Assembly: GCA_963971305.1 (NCBI GenBank)
Contig: OZ020307.1
Coordinates: 14,149,501 to 14,213,500, forward strand
Origin: Arcuatula senhousia
Lineage: Eukaryota > Mollusca > Bivalvia > Mytilida > Mytilidae
Direction of reading: 5' to 3'
Length of the DNA stretch: 64,000 nt
In this document: piece after piece, positions 45,401 to 55,937 of the stretch
Layout of the letters: each line of letters starts with the position of its first letter
Position numbering within the stretch: position 1 is the stretch's first letter
Program-made: the position numbers and the translations under genes
Notes under the pieces: model-generated
Told to the model about the DNA's origin: nothing
Database searches by the model: none
What the model saw: the letters and a program-made list of their open reading frames with translations, nothing else

Positions 45401-47939
45401 ATTGTATTTTATGTTTTAAAAAAGTGTGTATAACATTTTAATAAACTAATGATTTTTTTTTAATTAACATTAAAAAGCGTGTCAATTAAACGGTTATATT
45501 AATGCTGTATATTATGCACATTTCGAAGAGTAACCTCTCATCAGTAGCATTTGAATCAAGTTATAATTGACAAAACTATAAATGTAAGTATCGAAAGGGA
45601 AATATTCGAAGCCAAACGTTCGTAATGGGAAACCAAATTCATCAGCAAGAATATCTGTATAAAGATGAACATATATGGAATTAAAATGACAACAAAGTTC
45701 CAGACAATAAATTTTACTACGCCTGATGCGCTTTTCGTCTATTCAAGACTAATCAGAGGCGCCGGACCAAAAATACTGAAAAGGCGAAACAATATATAAT
45801 CATGAAGAGCATAGAACAATAAAACCTAAAATACTGAACTGGGGAACCAAATTAAGATTACTAATTATTCTATCTTGAAAGAATGACTCTACATATGAAA
45901 AGATATAAGCTTTAAATGTAATCATTATAATGAATTATACTTTAAATTGTATAATAGATGTACCAGGATATCGACCAAAGTCATGGTCGGGAAGAGCTAT
46001 GCTGGGTTTGTGGTGGATATTTATCATTCTCATGTTAGCAGCGTACACTGCCCAACTAGCAGCTTATCTTACTGTCAGTATCATTGAGCCCCCAATCAAC
46101 AGTTTGGACGAACTAGCCAGCCAAGATACTGTAAAGCCACTTTGGTTTGAAGGGACCAATCTTTTTGAGCTTTTCGAGGTAAGATATTAATTACATAAAA
46201 GAAGGCCAACTGTAAATGAATTTTAAATAACATGTAATATAAAATTGAAAGATTTATAAATTCAACAACTAAATAACAAAGAAAGGATGACTCAAGAGTA
46301 ATGGAAGAGTTGGGCATTCTAATGATGAATTGATCTTGTTTTTTTCCCTTTTCCATTGGTATTAAAGTTAAATAAAACATGAAAAGCTTGTTATAATGTT
46401 ATGATGCAAAGAAAACATACATCTTAGGAAGAGGTCATTTACTCTACAATGACACATAAATGTCAAGACAATTTTGTCTTTTTTACAGACTGGGAAATCA
46501 TCCACATACAGAAAAATGTTAGACAAAATAAGTGAGATGCCTCGTTTAAATTTTGATAGTTTTGATGAAGCATTGCATTATGTCAAGTCTGGTCAGTACG
46601 CCTTGATGACCGACGATTTTATTCTTGAATACGTTGTAAGTCAAGATTGTACAACATTTGCTCTTGCTGAAGAAACATTTAACAAAGCTGGTCTAGGTTT
46701 CGTTTTGCAAGAAAACGCCCATTATTTAGAGGCATTCAATTTTGCGTAAGTATAAAATAGATTTTAAGTGTTTCATTAATATTTGTTTTTCCTAAATGTT
46801 CTATGTCAGGAATACGTATCATACCCTTCTAAGAGCTTCTGTATTTTTGCTTGTACGTTTCTACAAGCTTGTTATAAAATAAAGGTAAAAACAAAACTAC
46901 CAAACTGAGATGATCATTTCATATGTCCAAGAAGTAGACGTGTGTGTTCTTTTCCGCGTAAAAAAATGGCTTCAACAATTGCCAATGCAATCTTTGGTTT
47001 TTGTATTTATAGACTTCTCCTATATCAAACTCTTGTTCGTACTAATGGTTCATCAAAAATATGACTGACGTGTCAAACGATAGATGATGGACTAAATTCA
47101 TATTTGAATGGGTCTAACTCAAACTGACACAAAATAAAACATATGGTACACATTAACCTTTACCTTTAACGGATTGTCACTTATAGGCCAAACTAACATT
47201 TTTTTTCAAGCCTTAGCTTCTATAACTAGTGACAAAAATGTTGCTTTTGAAGTTCCCATGGGGTCTTCTTTATAAGGATTTATAGTCTTTTGACGGTATA
47301 AATAAAATACAAAAAAAAACATTGAAAAATATTGCGGATAGAGAAAAAAGTTTTGACTAGCTAACATGTTTAGAAAAAGATCATAAATCTATGATGCAAA
47401 ATGACTCTAAATAAAGCTTTTTGTCGTACAAAATAATTTAAGTCTTTTAATAATTCTTCTAAAGTGTTTAAACCCTTCAGATCTATTGGAAGTATAAAGC
47501 AATCGCATTTTTTCTTTACATGTTAGGACTACGAATATATTAAGGCTATTTGGATTCCTTGAAGCCTCTTGTTTTGTACCGGCTTTAATTATGTGCATAT
47601 TTATATACTTTTTTACTCAGCATAATGAAAATGGCAGAAGGAGGTTTGATCGGACGTTGGAGAAAGAAATGGTTTTCACAAGACAATAGCTGTAAGACTA
47701 CCAATGTGGTAGGATCCGCCCACGCACTAGACATGGACAGTCTGCTTGGGTTGTTTTATGCTTACCTTTGGGCTATAGGAATATCTACTGTTGTCTTTGT
47801 CGTTGAAGTTATATGTAGAACAAAGCGCGTTGGGAGAATGAGAAATAATCTAGCCGGAAGATTCAGAGCGCCAAGAAGGAGTCTACATAACAGGCCAGTG
47901 TTCACACCAAATGCTGGAGAAATTAAGGATGGGACATAA
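36380..47939 (+). CDS. Ionotropic glutamate receptor B (NMDA-like), 13 coding exons
   Basis: Tandem paralogue of receptor A and, by family, a plasma-membrane ligand-gated cation channel subunit. Exons: 36380-36464, 36717-36845, 37110-37361, 37606-37793, 38740-38904, 39156-39305, 39586-39768, 42360-42463, 44316-44406, 45021-45348, 45958-46178, 46489-46745, 47621-47939. They sum to 2472 nt (823 aa), all GT-AG with the same phases as A. Layout: signal peptide ~1-21, amino-terminal domain to ~380, S1, M1 504-524, pore loop, M3 572-600, S2, M4 759-782. Agonist positions: T459, R464 and D675 are kept, but the usual Pro is V457. The Q/R/N position is E557 (FELD). The M3 signature is AYTAQLAAY. The gene is about half the length of A (11.6 against 21.7 kb) because its introns hold fewer insertions. 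AATAAA at 47978. Confidence 0.9.
36717..36845 (+). CDS. Receptor B exon 2: start of amino-terminal domain
   Basis: AIIVQKNIWPHFKMENSTLK and VTVVTESNFQDGVD. Acceptor TTTCAAG, donor ATAG|GTAAAG. Confidence 0.8.
37110..37361 (+). CDS. Receptor B exon 3: amino-terminal domain
   Basis: [20 protein letters not shown] and [19 protein letters not shown]. Two codons shorter than A near the end. Acceptor CGTTGCAG, donor CTTA|GTATGT. Confidence 0.87.
37606..37793 (+). CDS. Receptor B exon 4: amino-terminal domain
   Basis: [20 protein letters not shown] and RYHPDAVVMLASKETLETTL. Same length as A (188 nt). The donor AAAG|GTTGTT is weak beyond GT, whereas A has GTAAG. Confidence 0.85.
38040..38692. repeat. 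19-bp minisatellite split by a Penelope-like tail
   Basis: Units of ACCATGTTCGATGTAATGT (with A/G and CAA/GAT variants) occupy 38055-38212 and 38476-38692. Between them (38213-38475, + strand) lies a Penelope-like 3' tail (ACCGGATTTGACACACTGAA to TTCCTCTGCCTCTTTTATA). All lies in receptor B intron 4. Confidence 0.85.
38213..38475 (+). mobile_element. Penelope-like 3' tail inserted in the minisatellite
   Basis: About 260 bp matching the tail after the reverse transcriptase stop of the 58664-60495 copy, with GGAGCACCTGAGTGCAC, GGAGTTCGCGTTGTTGATTG and TTTTGTCTCTGCCC. No coding part is left. Confidence 0.8.
38740..38904 (+). CDS. Receptor B exon 5: amino-terminal domain
   Basis: NNYKWILMTGDSVLPRLNHT. 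The acceptor ATGTCGAAG is weak, with another AG (TATATCGCAG) 19 nt upstream, the same spacing as in A. Donor GATG|GTAAGG. 165 nt in both paralogues. Confidence 0.8.
39156..39305 (+). CDS. Receptor B exon 6: amino-terminal domain
   Basis: ALWMFEFYSKVASTENVSSL and LSNVPHRDNVVRIAKQ. Acceptor TTTTACAG, donor ACAG|GTAGGT; 150 nt as in A. Confidence 0.87.
39586..39768 (+). CDS. Receptor B exon 7: end of amino-terminal domain and linker to S1
   Basis: WINQGVWTQKTGFRLVNDK and FGYATLKVAVLP. Three codons longer than A. Acceptor TTCTTTCAG, donor ACCG|GTATTT. Confidence 0.85.
39846..40410 (+). repeat. Dispersed repeat R2, tandem pair
   Basis: Two close copies (about 39855-40050 and 40239-40402) share CTACCAAAACGCGG.TATAAAC, GTAACCTCTCATCAGTAGCA, AAACATTGGAAGGTC and ACCAAAACGTTCGAACAAGG. 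They are separated by about 190 bp. In receptor B intron 7. Confidence 0.7.
40548..41890. mobile_element. TIR element built on ~180-bp tandem repeats
   Basis: Inverted ends: TTGTCTCGCCTGCGAC at the left, GCGACAGGCGAGACATGTC at the right. Inside, five to six units contain ATGCTCCTGCAGTCACGGTC, TACTGACTTTGAAATT, GATTTGGCCGAGGTTAACC and AACATGAAGCAGTTATGG. An inverted R1 copy (41449-41633) is inserted near the right end. No coding frame. In receptor B intron 7. Confidence 0.75.
41380..41633 (-). repeat. Dispersed repeat R1, inverted, extended form
   Basis: Inverse of the 17213 copy (GGCGCCATAAAACCTGG to GTTTTGTTATTACC). It is preceded by a TGTGTCTCACAGCTGTGTTG / GGAAGAGGGAGG module that also appears inside the 51-53 kb palindrome. 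Confidence 0.75.
42360..42463 (+). CDS. Receptor B exon 8: S1 start
   Basis: TPPFTYSEKDSNN and [19 protein letters not shown]. Acceptor GTGTTTCAG, donor TTCAA|GTAAGT, phase 2, 104 nt as in A. Confidence 0.9.
42464..44315. other. Receptor B intron 8, no recognised element
   Basis: Very A+T-rich. A perfect 9-bp-stem hairpin, AGTCCCCTA..TAGGGGACT, is at 43556-43581. No coding or mobile-element signature was found. Confidence 0.4.
44316..44406 (+). CDS. Receptor B exon 9: S1 middle
   Basis: YELVEPPDAHIGSQNENG and WTGMIGMTQRK. 91 nt as in A. Acceptor TTCTAAG, donor AAAG|GTTGAA. Confidence 0.9.
44739..44905 (+). repeat. Dispersed repeat R1, diverged
   Basis: AAAGGTAATAACAAAATTGCC, GATCAATCTCAATGATC, GGTCCTGACTTGGTATAGGC and a CCAAGTTTTTATG end. 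In receptor B intron 9. Confidence 0.65.
45021..45348 (+). CDS. Receptor B exon 10: S1 end, M1 and pore loop
   Basis: [20 protein letters not shown] (T459 and R464 kept, Val in place of the usual Pro), M1 [19 protein letters not shown], and pore loop NTSFWLIYGTFFEL with E557 at the Q/R/N position. Three codons shorter than A between M1 and the loop. Confidence 0.93.
45505..45830 (+). repeat. Dispersed repeats R2 then R3
   Basis: R2 words AGTAACCTCTCATCAGTAGC and AAACGTTCGTAATGGGAA at 45505-45650. They are followed by R3 words TTTTACTACGCCTGATGCGC and AATCAGAGGCGCCGG at 45680-45830. In receptor B intron 10. Confidence 0.6.
45958..46178 (+). CDS. Receptor B exon 11: M3 and S2 start
   Basis: PGYRPKSWSGR, M3 with [28 protein letters not shown]. 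Acceptor TATAATAG, donor CGAG|GTAAGA. Confidence 0.9.
46489..46745 (+). CDS. Receptor B exon 12: S2 core
   Basis: TGKSSTYRKMLDK, YALMTDDFILEYVV with D675, and [11 protein letters not shown]. Acceptor TTTTTACAG, donor TTTGC|GTAAG. Confidence 0.92.
46882..46935 (+). repeat. R1 fragment
   Basis: AAAGGTAAAAACAAAACTACC and GATGATCATTTCATATGTCC, the first part of R1 only. In receptor B intron 12. Confidence 0.5.
47621..47939 (+). CDS. Receptor B exon 13: S2 end, M4 and tail
   Basis: GRWRKKWFSQDNSC, M4 [20 protein letters not shown], then a basic tail rich in Arg that ends at TAA 47937. Confidence 0.92.
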
Positions 47940-47977
47940 CAACTGTAACTTTGTCTTAAATAATATGATAGTAAAAT

Positions 47978-47983
47978 AATAAA
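47978..47983 (+). terminator. Polyadenylation signal of receptor B
   Basis: AATAAA 39 bp after the stop codon. Confidence 0.55.
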
Positions 47984-49072
47984 TCCAAAGTTATGTCGGT
48001 CATGTGAAAGTTTATCACAACATATTACTTTGTTTTGATAGCATAGCTTCTATGAAACGTGATAATTTAAATTCATATATATGCATAGGTTAGTCTAAGC
48101 TTTGTTTTGAAAATCTGTTTGATATTGTTTGTTTACCATTGTGCTTTTATCTTCTACATGTTGTTCGTTTTAGAGTATCAAATTAAGATTAGGAATCTAT
48201 ATTGATTATTAATCATTATAATATAATTATTTATTAGCTTATTGAAGCTTTTAAATCATTAACACATTACATTAAATAGTTTTGAAATCTTTGTCCCGTC
48301 ATTGTGTTACAATTATCATCCTTAAATCCCCAATGAATTTGGTGTGTATAAATTGTAATTTAGTTACATCGGTCAGTCCTTCATGGCTTAAATATGTCCA
48401 TTTCTCCTACCATACCTACGTCACAGTTTTTCATATCTGTTATTTCTCCAAAACGTCAAGAAAGATTTTATTCTTAATATACTATAACCATTACCAATTA
48501 ATATTAGTATAGAAACGGTTAATTTTAGGTATTGTTTACTTTAGTATATTGATGTACATCTCCTCCTTTTATTTTTTTATCTAATTTTAAGCATGACATG
48601 ATCCACATATTGCCACGACTGATTAAGGTTATGAAGACAAAACTTTTGAATTGTTGATATCGCAGATTTGTACCTTACTATGCATTTCTATATTAGCATT
48701 TTCATTAAATGAAACAATTTTTTCGATTAAACATGCTCACGTTCACTCAATGTATAATATTTAAGTTTTTCATCAAACAAATATCAGTTAAAAGAAAAGA
48801 ATTTTCATCGTTTCTGTACTGGGCTCTTAACGTGAAATTGAGGGTCGATTTTCTGTCAAGTGGTGTAATTTTTTAAATAAATTTTTAAATACATACCAAT
48901 GAATGATTTGTGGTTGTTTAAAGCAAACCCACATTGAAAATATGACTAAAGCGTCAAAAATGGCAAAATTGTCGCAAAAAGCCACATAAACAGAGTGTTT
49001 AAAAGAGCTCCAATATCGTTAGCTCATAATTCAATTTATATCGTAATGAATGCATAATACCTTAATATGATA
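47984..49072. other. Spacer downstream of receptor B, no gene
   Basis: A+T-rich sequence; nothing recognised. Confidence 0.45.
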
Positions 49073-49375
49073 GAGGCAAAGAGGCATCTATGGTGCATTC
49101 GAGTGTCAAAAGTCTGAAAGGACAAGGACGAAACCGGTAAACACGAACAATAACAGCACGAAGAAACACAAAACACAAACCGAACGGAAATCAACAGCGC
49201 GAACTCAAGTCGTAACATGAGTGAACTCAGGTGCTCTTAGCGCAGCCATTAAAAGCGTCTGGATGATCGAGACTAAAGTGCTCCGGAAGAGTAAACGGTT
49301 TCTGTCTGCTATAGCACACCCGTCGTGTTGCGAATTTCCAATTCAGTGTGTCAAATCCGGTAAAGGAAGACAAAA
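49073..49375 (-). mobile_element. Penelope-like 3' tail, inverted
   Basis: Reverse of the tail: GAGGCATCTATGGTGCATTC at one end, AAATCCGGTAAAGGAAGAC at the other, with GGTGCTC and TGCTCCGGAAGAGTAAACGG inside. A small extra insertion lies near 49240-49270. No reverse transcriptase remains. Confidence 0.8.
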
Positions 49376-50839
49376 CCCTTTTATGATAATAGGTGCAAAC
49401 TAAAATGGGACGCAACTTAAGAAAATAATTGTTAAAAACACAATAACTAATGATAAAAAGCTGAATCGTTTGTGCAAAATGTAACATTCTGTAAAAGGGT
49501 CAAAATAATTAGGGACAACATTTGACTGGGACGGAATAACCCCTTTAAATAATTCGTAACGTCATTTCCTTGTTAGAGTACTTTGTGCACCATGATCAGC
49601 AGGATTCTTCAACAGACAGTAAACAGAAATTTCAACTTTATTCTGCCAATTTGTGAGAGATTTTCTGTATACCAGTATTTCATTCGAAGTATTGATACAT
49701 GTAGTAGAAAATTTATTTAGAAACATGGCAGAAAAAGACGACCGGAATCAATAGCAATGCAGGATTGAGGAACCCACACATATGCACAGTATTGATTTAT
49801 CTTCAGCTCAGCTAGTACTATCTAAGCAAAATGATTTAATCATTCTTTTTTTATACATCGACATAAATTGAATGAAATTACTAGAAAACTTATCACTGAT
49901 CACGATAAAATAAAAAAAAAGATAAACATTTGATATGAAGTTCTGATAATTTAGAAATGATAGATAGCAAGCCAATCTTGTAAACTATTCTCGCGAGAAC
50001 TCAGCGAGATCTGTTTCATCTCTCGCGAACTTTAAGCGAGAGTTAACTAAAACATATATAAGAGAATTAGTTTTGACTTTGCATACGTATTTTCTTATTT
50101 ATTTTAAATAGAAAACTTAACATGTATCTTACATCTTTTTATTTTTTTTTTCAAAAAAAGTATCGGATTTCTGACTCCATCGCTATGCTTGATGAGTGAG
50201 CTTGCGCGCACTAAGCAAGACATCTGGTTAGAACAAAATACCGTTTATTTTTTTTTCGCGGGTTACTTATTTTCGCTTTTTTGCGGTAGTTTGTAACTCG
50301 GAAACATTTAAAACCGCGAAAATAAAATATCATATCCAGTATATGTAAAGTATATACTCGCATATACACCCTGCCTAATGTACACTTGACATTTGATCTT
50401 GAGTTGGTCGCAAATGGCATTAATTAGGACGCCTCAAACTTTGCAAGGTAAGAAAAACATCATTATGAAATGATTATTTATTATTTAGTTGCACAGTTCG
50501 GGGGGCTGTTGATAAAGCTATATTGCAGTACCATTGTTTTTAAATTTGGTCTAGTAATTTGATCGTTGGACGTGTTTTAACAAGATAAAAGGGGGATGTC
50601 TTAAGGGTAAACATTGCATTTTCTATGTTGTTTTCGAATAAGGTCGTGTTAATTCTTCTTTTAACCACCTTTTTTACTGTTGCTTTAACAGTTGTTCTTA
50701 TTCAAGATTAAACTTGCTTAAAAATATGATTTTCGATGAAAAAATAAGGAACACACAATTTGCATATGTGTAGATGAAGAACAAGTATTTTCGTTAAGAG
50801 GTTGTGCGTTTCTTTGGTTACAATTAGTATAAGACGATC

Positions 50840-51100
50840 ACAAGCGTTTGGGTCCCGTTTTTTTTTTCTTTTTACTATAAATTACGTGTATATATATAAA
50901 AAATCATATCGTCTATATACAGGCGCTCGGGTGCAAGTTTTTTTATTATTATTAATAACGTGTATATAAAAATAATCATATCGTCTATATACTATTTCCA
51001 CTTTCCACTGGGCGTTTGGTCCAGGTTTATTTGTTTTTATTATAAATAACGTTTATATAAAAAAATCATATCGTCTATATACTATTTCCACTTTCATTCG
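50840..51100. repeat. ~88-bp tandem repeat, three copies
   Basis: Each copy has a GCG(T/C)T(T/C)GG start, a T-run, ATAACGT.TATATAAAA and ATCATATCGTCTATATAC. The array abuts the left edge of the palindrome. Confidence 0.7.
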
Positions 51101-51132
51101 TAATGCCTTCGTGAAAGCATCTTTCTGTCTAA

Positions 51133-53418
51133 TATGGCATGTCAAACGTTTCAATATTCAAAACAAATATTGATTCAAAAGAAAATGATTTATATTCAAT
51201 ATTTATACATATATATGCAATATTTTTCTATTTATATTCAAAAATTAAAATATATGTTCAAAACTTACAAATATATGGTTGAAAAACCAAAAATATGTTC
51301 AAAACTAATGAATAAAATATGCAACATTCTTCTATTTATATATTCAAAAATTAAAATATATGTTCAAAACTTACAAATATATATTCAAAAATTAAAAATA
51401 TATGTTCAAAACTTACAAATATATATTCAAAAACTTACAAATATATATTCAAAAACTTGTAGCAAATACATTCAAAACATGTTTATAATTAATAGATATA
51501 TTCAATAATATTGCATTCTGGGTAATATTGTAATGACCTTGCAATTCAATGTAGCACATGCTTCCCATGTTGTGTGAAATAACACGCTTTTTCGTGGAGA
51601 AAAAAAAATTAGGACCCCCTTCTTTTTATTGCTTTTATAAAGTTAGAACCACGAAAAACGATCCAAGCACCACGGGGCATGTGGCCCCCGGGGATGCTCC
51701 AATTGTCTTGAAATTTTGTACCTCCCTCTTCCATAGTGGTCCGGGTAGTAACACAAAACACAACACAATTGTGAGACATAATGGGTATAATGAGGTAATT
51801 TCTTCCTGCAACAAACAGCCAGACACTTATAAAGTCAATCAATAACAATTTAGTGATTGGGGTGTCCTTCCGTCCATTTGCTAATAAGAAATAAGGTAAT
51901 GTACTACGTACCCTAAGGTGTGACGGACACACTGGCAATCGGTTTCTGTGTGATGATACTTAACCAAGCATTAAGTGCTTAAAGTATTGTGTTGGATTTA
52001 AAATCGATATACTTTTAGTAGCGTGCTGTTCTCAAGAGAGTTCCTCTACGTCCCGTTATTTTTAGACAGAGCATTATGTAGTCGATTTTTGTGGGGTTTT
52101 TTTATTGTCTAGACAGGGTAAATTGGTCAGACAATTCTCCTACCACAGAATCATTTAAAGAACATTTATTTAATCGTCTATTTTAAATGTTTCAATGTAT
52201 TAATGTACCAAGTCAGGACCATTGCAATCTTAATTTTTCTGGTACGTATTCCTTGTTTTGTGTCGTCTTATGGACATTGATTCTCCAAGTTTGGTAATTT
52301 TGTTATTACCTTTGATAAATGTTATACAGATTGAACTGAGAAACAGATATATACGTAGATAAAGTTGAAAGTTCAAGAAAGCTTAGTCATGTATCAACTT
52401 GTGTATTGATACATGACATATGGTGCAGACTTATATCGTTGGTGTATAGTTGAACCTATTAGTTCAATAAAAAAACCGCGAAAATCGACTACATAAGGCT
52501 CTGTCTAAAAATAACAGATTGTAGTGGAACTCTCTTGAGAAGAGCTTAGACGTATTTATCGCCTGATTTTTAAAAAATCAAGTATATTGATTTTAAATCA
52601 AACACAACGTTTTAAACACTTAATGCTTGGTTAAGTATCATCACACAAAAACCGATTGTCAGCGTGTCCGTCACACCTTAAGGTACGAAGTACATTTACT
52701 TAGTTCTTTTCCGCGAATGGTGGGAAGGACACCCCATTGTTATTTGTTAGTGATTGACTTTATAAGTGTCTGGCTGTTTGTTGCAGGAAGAAATTACCTC
52801 ATTATACCATTGTGTTGTGTTTTGTGTTAATACCCGGACCACAATGGAAGAGGGAGGTACAAAATTTCAAGACAATTGGAGCCTCCCCGGGGTCCACATG
52901 CCCCGTGGTGCTTGGATCGTTTCTCGTGGTTCTTACTTTATAAAAGCCATAAAAAGAAGGAAGTCCTCTTTTTTTCTCCACGAAAAAGCGTGTTATTTCA
53001 CACAACGGTGGACGCATGTGCTACATTGAATTGCTAGGTCATTACAAATATTACCCAGAATGCAATATTATTGAATATATCTATTAAACATGTTTTGAAT
53101 GTATTTTCTACAAGTTTTTGAATATATATTTGTAAGTTTTTGAATATATATTTTTAAGTTTTTGAATATATATTTGTAAGTTTTGAACATATATATTAAT
53201 TTTTGAATATATAAATAGAAGAATGTTGCATAATATATTTATTAGTTTTGAACATATTTTTTGGTTTTTCAACCATATATTTGTAAGTTTTGAACATATA
53301 TTTTAATTTTTGAATATAAATAGAAAAATATTGCATATATATGTATAAATATTGAATATAAATCATTTTCTTTTGAATCAATATTTGTTTTGAATATTGA
53401 AACGTTTGACGTGCCATA
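51133..53418. mobile_element. Large imperfect palindrome, ~975- and ~954-bp arms, 357-bp loop
   Basis: Left arm 51133-52107, right arm 52465-53418. The outermost paired words are TATGGCATGTCAAACG and CGTTTGACGTGCCATA; the innermost are TTTTTTTATTG and CAATAAAAAAA. Weaker similarity extends to about 51092 and 53470. From outside in, each arm holds an A+T-rich array of TTCAAAACTTACAAATATA-like units, the R1-related GGTACCTCC..CTTCCATAGTGG module, and an ACTTAACCAAGCATTAAG block. The loop (52108-52464) contains an inverted R1 fragment. The arms differ by many substitutions and small indels. There is no transposase. Confidence 0.85.
52200..52320 (-). repeat. R1 fragment in the palindrome loop
   Basis: CCAAGTCAGGACCATTGCAA and GGTAATTTTGTTATTACCTT, the inverse of R1. 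It is present once only, in the loop. Confidence 0.65.
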
Positions 53419-54727
53419 GTCTAAATGTCGTCGGTTTCATTTATCTTTCGATGGCGGCACGAATGAAACGATGGTGCAAAGGAAACACGACGCTTAAAGT
53501 TGTATTCGTATATATATCCGTCGTAACTGGAGTAATGGCACGGAGATGGAAACACGGCACTGGTCTGAAGTTAGAAATATAAAACGTGTCATTGTGCCTT
53601 ATAGGGACATTTATTAATCAATTTCAGTTAGACTAGTACTTTCAGGTATGGCGTGTTACAATGAATCGTCGAGAAAAATATAAGTACATGTAGCACAGCT
53701 TTTTTTCTTTTAATTAACATGCAGCAGGAGGAAGACTTACAAGACAGCAGCTGATGACACAAGTATCCTCATTAATTCTCTATTCATAATTTTCTCGTTT
53801 CCAAAAACTAATAAAGGAAATACTAAGTACAAAAAATTGGAACTAGAATGATCAGTCTCAAAGGTACAAGAAGAAAAAACAAAACAAGGCTGGATCTAGA
53901 ATCTTCTGGCGCTTTCCTTTTCGTTCTGCTCTTTCCAACCAGACGATTCCCTCTTCCACGCTCTCGTCCAGGCTTTTATTGCATCTTTTCAGGTCGTTTT
54001 GCAATAACAATGTATGCTTTGGTGTAATGTTTCTACATAGTTACAACATAAACTTGATGTTATAGGATTATGTGTGCTTCGGTCAACTCACACAAGGCAC
54101 GAACAAAACAAGATACTTTTTCTGTTCTATCTTTACAGTCTCTACATATTAACCTTAGATCAAATGTCTCATTTACTCTTTTTGATCGACATCATGGACA
54201 GCAGGGGTATACATGGAGAGCCTTCGTTTTAACTTGTTATCCATGGCAGCAAAGGACAATTTATATAGATTAAACTATATCGTAGTATTGCATGTCACGT
54301 TATTACATAAAATTTTCTTCGTATACCAATCTTGATTCATCGTAGACCAATCGTATGCTTAACACAACGTCATACAGCCATCGTATAACTTCGTTTCTCC
54401 CTCGGATCTAATTCTCGATAACATCGCAATTTTTCAAATCGTTTTGCCATCGGTTCTAACCATATTCCCTTCAGTTTTGATCTTGATTTTTAGCAAGTTC
54501 GGGACTTACTTCGCACGAAGTTGAAATTTTCACATTCGTGTGTCCATCGTATGTTAAATTAGGAACAGTGTAACGCCAGTATTAGGGATTTTTTCCCTTA
54601 AAAGGTAAAAAGAAGTTTTTTACGTGTTGTATAATAGTATTTTTTAGATATGCTACTGCATTTAAATTACTAGTATCAATAAAGACCTCCAATTTATATC
54701 AGGGAGATGAAGATTACAAAAGGATCT
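53419..54727. other. Spacer, one R1 fragment
   Basis: An R1-like start at 53812-53885 (AAAGGAAATACTAAG, GATCAGTCTCAAAGGTAC) is the only repeat recognised. No gene was found. Confidence 0.45.
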
Positions 54728-55830
54728 CAGGAGCCCAAGGCCGTAAATTGCCTCCGATGAAAGAGGAGGCAATACCAGAAGGCGGGGGTCTGGGGCCGCT
54801 TAGGCGCCCAGAAGCTGTAGACTTTTCATTAAAACAAATCCAGTTTTCTTGTAAATCCTGATACCATTTTCAATATTAATTTCGATAGTAGTTATAAAAA
54901 AAGATAAAAAAAAAATGCGCTGAATGCTATCCACTTTATACACTGTTCCTTAGTTTTAACTGCAAAAATCATTAACATTGAGCTTTTATTATTTCAAACA
55001 TACAAACGAGAAGGAAACTAGAAACTCAGCTGTTCAAAACAAGACCCACCATCCGGTGGTGCTAAGGTCATTCATCTAGAGCTTGTTTACACAGTTTTTC
55101 ATTGCCCTTTTAAGCATCTGAAATGAATAGACCGACAAACATGAAAGAAGACCTGTTATGATTTAAAATCGACCATCTTAATAAGACCGACAACAACATA
55201 GCAAAAATTTGCAGACACGTCTTGACATCAGAATAAAACAGAAACTGATTCTACCAACAGTCAGTAAAAGAAGTAGACTGACAAAGGAGTGCGGCAGTGA
55301 CAATCTGACAGTTTATTACAGTATCCGAAACTACGATTTATTGTATGAAGGTATAGATAAAGATTTTTATCTAACAGTCGCCACTTTAACACTTTAACTA
55401 TATGGTCATTCATTTATTAACCTGAGAAGAATGTCATGCTGGTAGACTGGGAGAAAATTACCAATTTGACCAAAATTATATATAACTAGGGGAAAAAAGA
55501 CAGAGCCCAAAATCTTATTACTTATGAACGGTTTCACGGTAAAACCTCCTTAACGTTTTAACCAACATTTTCACCAACAATCATCTACATCTTTCTGCTA
55601 TTACATGTATATGAGACCTTATATTTAGGTATGAAAGCTTTTTCAATTTTATTTATAAATATTAGAATAGATCAATCAACCCGATTTTATTGTAAGACTG
55701 ATTCAAACATGAAGTAGAGACATGAAACCATCTTTCATTTTCTTTTTATGTAGGTTTTTTTTTTTTTTTTTAAACTGAGGAGGCAGCTGCCTCCTCTGCC
55801 TCTATGTAATTTACAGCCTTGGGAGCCTGC
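54728..55830. mobile_element. 1.1-kb TIR element
   Basis: Left CAGGAGCCCAAGGCCGTAAA followed by GAGGAGGCA. The right end is the inverse, GAGGAGGCAGCTGCCTCCTC, then AATTTACAGCCTTGGGAGCC. The interior has no long reading frame; a poly-T run precedes the right end. The transposon class is not identified. Confidence 0.7.
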
Positions 55831-55937
55831 ATGAATCTTTTACTTGGCCCTAAAGCGGTCTCTTTTACAAGGGGTTATCTGACAACGACCTAATGAAGAC
55901 TTTATAAGAGCTTAATGTGCTGAAATTTTATACCTCC

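Noticed and set aside
51134..51508. 124-codon Tyr/Ile/Lys-rich frame and its partner at 53196-53417
   Set aside because: Both translate the A+T-rich tandem units in the two palindrome arms; the similarity is due to the inverted repeat.
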